Below are positions 58,900-64,000 of a stretch of DNA of 64,000 nt, piece by piece. How positions within the stretch are numbered: position 1 is the first letter of the stretch; the number at the start of each line of letters is the position of its first letter. Both the position numbers and the translations under genes were made by a program. A model generated the notes under the pieces. The model ran no database searches, was not told the origin of the DNA, and was given only the letters and a program-made list of their open reading frames with translations. Origin of the DNA: Cenococcum geophilum 1.58 (Eukaryota > Ascomycota > Dothideomycetes > Gloniales > Gloniaceae); assembly GCA_001692895.1 (NCBI GenBank), contig KV748246.1, forward strand, positions 558,970-622,969, given 5' to 3'.

Positions 58900-61800
58900 T
58901 TTGCTAACCTCTTATACGTCTCCCTTCCTCCTCTATATAGGCCTAGGCCCTAAAGCGGTACCATTCTTCTTCTGCTTTCTTTACCTATTTCTCTAATATC
59001 TCTTCCCTACTTTAGGGTTATTAGTTTATTCTCCTATAGGGCACCCTAGGGTCCCTTTATAGTTTACTTAGGCGTGTTTTAATATACTTTATAATATTAG
59101 AGTTGCGTTTATTTTGCGTCCTTTATATTATAGCGGCTTTAATATATAACTATAGGGGGGGAATATTAAATTCCTTCTCAAGTAGTGCTGTAGCCGTTCG
59201 CTTATACCCGCCTATAATACTCTAAAGGCAGGCTGTCTAGACCTTTTAAAGTAGTTTAAGGAGTAATTTAGGGGGGCCTTTCTTAGTTTCTCTAATGGCC
59301 CAAATACTAGATCTATATATTATGGTTAACCGGATAACTGCTATATATAGTAGGCGTAACCTCTAGAAGTATAGACCCTATATAAAATTAATAATCCTAA
59401 ATAAAGTAATGAACTATACTTAGCCTTTACAGGCTATTTACGCCGCATATACGCTCTACTAGAGCTTACTATCTACCCATACTCCTAATACCCATAGGCC
59501 CTAAACTAGTTAACCCCTAAAGCCTTAAATGCGAATTATATACTAGGGATCTGCAGATTAGTTGCGTTTTCTTATAAAATGGATTAGCTGGTATTTCTCT
59601 AGTAAGAATTAGACTCTATAACGTTTTACCTATTCTATATAAGTGTTATAGGCTTTCTCTAGTATTCTGCAATTCTTTACGGCTATTAGCCCGTATATAA
59701 TTAGGTTTGTGTCGTTAATAAAGCCTATCCCCTAGGTCGCCCCTTCCTTAAAGAAGTTAAGTAGGTTACTTATAAAGAAAAGGAAGAGTATAGGCAAGAG
59801 GGGTAATCCTTATGGTATTCCTGTTGCAACTATAATAGGGGGGCTCTAGTATCCGCTAAAGACTAGTAATGTTTCTTTCTGGCTTGTAAACCCTTAGATA
59901 AATTATATAATCTATTTTAGAAAGCCCTTTACCCTAAGGATATACAGGAGACACTTATGGGGTACATTATCGTAGGCACCACTAATGTCTAGGCTAAGTA
60001 TTAATACTATAAAGTCCTTTCGCATCGCCCATGTAGATTTAATGGTAGCAGTAAGTAGCGTAAGTGCTAATAGTGTTAAGCGGTTCTTTCTTGCCCCTAT
60101 TTAGCTTTGTGGTAGTAGGGCGTGTTCCTTTACTATATCTACTATATATTCTACTATTACCCTTTCTAAGATCTTGCTAAGGGTGTTTTCTAAGGCAATA
60201 GGGCAGTAGCTTCCTAGGATTAAATAATCTGCTTTACCTTCTTTTTATAAAACAACCGTCATTATAGATCTTCTAAGTCGCGGGTAGTAGCCTATAGCAA
60301 AGTATGCTCTAGCTATATCTGCAAGCCAAGGTGCTATAAGTGGCCTATAGGTTTTTAGGGCCTTATTTAGAATCCTATCTAGTCCTAATACTATATTGTT
60401 TAAAAGGCGGCTAATAGTCCTAGCCATTTCCTCTGTTATTATATCGCTGTTAACCTATAGGCGAGTCACCGGTGTTTCGCCCGTAATATTACTAAGGTCT
60501 GCTAGAGCTAGTTAGGGGAAGAACCTTTCTATAAGGATCTTTGCCTTCTTATTATTATCGTTTATGGCCTATAATTCTCCTGCTCTTTATAGGGGTAGTA
60601 GGTATAGGTCTTTTGCTAGGCGCCCTACCTTTTTCTTTACCTATTTTGCTATAGCCCAAAGGCCCTTATTATGGGGGAGGCTTAGGTTAAAAGTATACTC
60701 ATTTATAAACCGTCTCTAGTTATTCCTTACTTCTTTTTTTAGGGTATTCTTTAGCTGGTTTCTTATGTCTTTATATCGTCTCTTATCTTTAGGGTCGTGG
60801 CTACTTATATATTTCCTTCTTACTTATTATTAGCTAGTAACCAGAACTGTATATTATATAGACCATACATGTCGCGCATAGGGGCCCGGTTTTAAGATCG
60901 GGCAGTGCTCTTTTAGCCTATTTTTAATCGCTGCCTAGATCCTTTCTAGTCTTCGGTTGATTTCCTTAGGGGTAGCTAGTAAGCCTCGCTTGTTTAGTAT
61001 TAGGTGGATTTCTTCTAGGTCTTAGAGTTATTATTTAACTATATTAAGGAAACTGTTTATCTTAAGCTTCCTTATTGCGTATCTTTTTCTATTTAGTTAC
61101 GCTTTAGTATCTAGGTCTAGCTGTATCTAAATAGGGATATAGTCTAAAGTAAGTGCCCATTCTTCTTTAGGGTTGCACCTTTTAAGTCTCTGGTATAGGC
61201 CTTTGTCTATAAATATAAGGTTAATTATACTTCTGGCGGTGCCTTATTGCTATATAATTACTCCTAGGGGAGTAGCTAGCTTAAGGCCCTAGATATCTAT
61301 AGCTCTTAGTAGGCACTCTAACTGTTAATCTATAGCAATATAGATACCCCCCTACCGCGGGTGGTAAAGGTTTATATCTCCTAGTAGGATAAACTCTATA
61401 CCTTTAGTTTCTAGTAAGCTTATTACTAATATAATATTCTCTATTTATAGGACCCCTTCGACCCTAGGGTTATATACATTAATAATTTATACCGGTCCCC
61501 TATATATTTGGATTGTTATAACTGCAGTATCTAGGTTAACTGCCTGCTATAACTATAAGGACAGGCTAATAGCCTTGCTAATTATAAAGCACACGCGTAT
61601 AGCTGCTTTTAGTTCGTATAAAAGCTAGAATCCTTAGGGGCAGTATATTAATTATATAAAGGTATTATAATACAGTTCTTATATAGTAAGGATATAGTGT
61701 TTCTCTAGGTCTAGACTATCTAGTAGGGGCCTTACGAGGCGGTGGTTTGTGTTGCCGTAGTTATACTATATAATAGATAGGTAGCGGACCCCCAGCGAGG

Positions 61801-62520
61801 GTTCTTTAACTCTCTTTTATTCCTCGCTTCTTCTATTTCTACTTTCTCTAGGATATTTAGAGCTTCTATCTCTTATATCTATACCCTAGTTACTACTTAT
61901 TTTATATAGAGCTTTCTATTTCCGTGTCTTATATTCCTATTAGCGCTTTTATATCTAAATCTATTATTATTACCGGTTCTTCCCCTATTCTTACTATATA
62001 CCCTTTATAGGTCGGCTATAAATATTATATTTGCCGCATTAAGTCTAATTCTTAATTATCCTAGTCTTAAGCCTACTGTTACTGTCTATAGGGGTCTTCC
62101 TACAGGGCGTCCTCTCCCTTATGTCCCCTATAACCCTTATATCCCTAATTGGTCTGGTAATGTCGTACGGCGTTACTTCTGGCCCGTTAAGGCTTGGGAT
62201 GGCTAGCCTAGCCCTCTAGTATTAAAGGTAGGAAACGCTAGAAAGGCGCTTGCGTCCCCCTAGCTTATTGCCTGTTATTTTCATTTATATAACCTAGCGT
62301 GCAGTTATTCCCGCAGCTATTAAGCCCTTACCTTCCGTCTCCTGTATTTAATGCAATCTTCTCTTTCCTACGCCTTATGTGTGCTTCGGTGGCAGTTTAC
62401 GCATTTTATTTAGTCTTAATTTAAGCAATATCTCGTATCGTGGGGGCCTATATAGTGGCCGCAGTACACCTATACTGCGTATATAGATTAGGTGTGTCCC
62501 TATTATATATAGCAATAGTA
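58900..62520 (-). mobile_element. Tad1-like non-LTR retrotransposon (LINE) relic
   Basis: Translated on the minus strand with stops ignored. At 62.47-62.38 kb there is a CCHC-type zinc-knuckle block (CGHYIGPHDTRYC, then CVNCHRSTHK) at the end of the gag-like first ORF. An endonuclease-like stretch follows at about 61.9-60.9 kb (WALTLDYIPI). Reverse transcriptase lies at about 60.5-59.6 kb: LGLDRILNKALK, RLRRSIMTVVL, GLPLLPILFLFF and GFINDTN (the F(A/V)DD box, first D now N). A 60-codon piece of RT is still open at 60427-60245. The order and motifs fit the Tad1 clade. First-ORF sequence probably extends rightward of 62.5 kb; the 3' end is not defined. Confidence 0.8.
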
Positions 62521-64000
62521 TTATTTTAGGCGTAGTCTGTGGTTATAGAGCCTTATATTATATATAAGGCCATTTATAATTATTCCTTTTTAGATAAGAA
62601 GTTTTTGCATTCCTAGTGTATGTATACTAACGATAAGGGAGCCATGCGTTCGTCCGGCGTCTCCCTGGCGAGTCTTTGGCGACCCTTATATTCTCTTATT
62701 ATTCTTATTATATGCTTAGTTTGCATTTTCCTGTTAAAGCTATTGGATTTAGGTGATTTTGAGTCCTGGTATAAGGCGTTCCGTTTATCTTACTATCTCC
62801 TATATAATTACTATATTATCCGCCTGGCGTCCCTTTTCTACCCTAAGGCTTATAGGAACCGCTGGGACTTTAACTAGGTAATCCTTGCGGAGTACTTTTA
62901 TACTAATACGTTCTCCTAGCCTATCCCCTGCCCTTACGGCTCGTTCCTTTACCTATTAGTCCTTTAGGGTAACTCTAATGTCTTCGCTCTTAAGGTATTA
63001 GACTATAATAGTGTTGTAAACCTCTTTGCGTATCTTTATAAGGACTTCTATTTCTAATTATCCCCTAAGCCCCTCTGCTTATTCTATATTTGGTTATATT
63101 ATAATTATATACCCGGTTATTAACTTAAGGGGGGTAGGTTCCCTATGCTGTAAAAGTATAGCTACGGCGGCCTAGGTGCGGTTTGCCGGTAAAGGGGGGT
63201 TATACTTATTTTTAATTTTGCTTAGTTATTGGAGGATTTAATTAAGGGTTTGCTAGAGGGGCGCCTAAGGTTCGCTAGACTAGCGGAGCCATTCTGCTAG
63301 CTATATTAGTTCGTTATAGCTAACGGTTACTTCCCCGCAATTTTGGATACTAGACACGTCTAATAGGCTTTATATTTTGTTAGATGCCTTCTTAATAGAG
63401 GTATTTCCGCTTTATAGTGTGGTATTTGCCCGTCTTTATTATAGAGGGCTATTGCTAGGCGTAGTTCTAGCGGTCGCGCGTAAGTGCGAGCCACCGTTGT
63501 TTGACGTATGCCTCCCCTGCGATGCATGCATCTTAGGGGGATTCTCTAGGTGTTTTTTAGGGTTCTTTTGGTTGGTTTTGGTCTTTTTGGGCCGGGTGCA
63601 GCAAGAGCTCCTTTTTCCCTAGTTATTAAGTAGATCTGAGGATTATATTATAGAAAGCGTATACGCCTTTATTATTATATTTACTAGGTTATCTTAGCTA
63701 TTAATCTATTAAATCTTAAAGAGTTTTTAACGCTTATAGGATTGCTAAAGTGCCATAATATTAATTATAAGGCGCTTCTTCTTTATAGTACTAAGCTTAA
63801 CTAAATACTCGTAGAGGGAATATAAGTTAGTGCACACGATTATAGGGATAATAGAAAATTCGAGTCAATCTATAATTATCTTTAGGGTAGTTCTAATTGC
63901 AATTACTATATTAACTCCACTAACTATTCTATATATCTCTAACGCTAAAACACTTCGGGTAACGCGCTTACTCTTAGTTAAGCTCTAATAAATAAGATTG
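62521..64000. repeat. RIP-mutated sequence to the window end
   Basis: AT-rich, CpA-poor sequence. The minus strand is likely the upstream part of the LINE first ORF, but I could not confirm a domain. Two plus-strand frames (62620-62877, 63377-63622) are hydrophobic shadows without family support. 63600-64000 holds nothing I recognise. Confidence 0.55.

Noticed and set aside
1-64000. tRNA, rRNA, riboswitch or biosynthetic gene cluster
   Set aside because: None could be supported by reading. The genes are unrelated housekeeping functions, and I found no cloverleaf or rRNA-like stretch, though a covariance search would be more sensitive.

Overview
This window is nuclear DNA of a filamentous ascomycete (Pezizomycotina). 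The genes carry short introns of about 40-180 nt with GT..AG borders and CTAAC/CTGAC-like branch sites. All recognised products are conserved eukaryotic housekeeping proteins with fungal-type architecture. Two long AT-rich blocks show the signature of repeat-induced point mutation (RIP): CpA and TpG are scarce, TpA is extreme, and TAA/TAG stops break up the retroelement reading frames. The genome is therefore partitioned into gene-rich and RIP-ruined, AT-isochore-like segments. Gene models below were spliced by eye; exon borders were chosen to keep frame and to fit the protein families as I know them.

Layout. 0.7-17.6 kb is gene-dense: an Arb2-domain protein (+), PDCD5 (-), the Rab GEF Sec2 (+), a ketopantoate reductase family protein (-), the exosome cofactor Lrp1/C1D (+), a twin-CX9C mitochondrial protein Mix17 (+), a UBXN4-type UAS-UBX protein (-) and the Rho-family GTPase Rac1 (-). 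18.7-50.6 kb is a RIP block holding a nest of retrotransposons: a Copia relic (+) with its 3' LTR, a chromodomain Gypsy relic D (+), an LTR that D shares tail-to-tail with a minus-strand Gypsy relic C, and two near-full-length copies (A and B, each about 10.6 kb) of a second Gypsy family inserted into C. Copy A additionally carries an 827-bp fold-back element with a TA target duplication; the corresponding site in copy B is empty. 50.6-55.9 kb is an island of four tightly packed genes: VMA22 (-), SHY1/SURF1 (+), CENP-T (-) and CMS1 (+). 56-64 kb is a second RIP block with a Fot1/pogo-like transposase relic (+) and a Tad1-like LINE relic (-).

Function. The genes do not form one pathway. They serve general cell biology: RNA processing and ribosome assembly (Lrp1, Cms1), mitochondrial function (Shy1, Mix17, probably the reductase), V-ATPase assembly (Vma22), polarity and secretion (Sec2, Rac1), ER quality control (UBX protein) and kinetochore function (CENP-T). 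I saw no secondary-metabolite cluster, effector gene, tRNA, rRNA or CRISPR array. The most unusual content is in the nested repeats: a retroelement family with about 3 kb of apparently coding sequence downstream of pol, and a giant hairpin transposon with a clean empty-site comparison.
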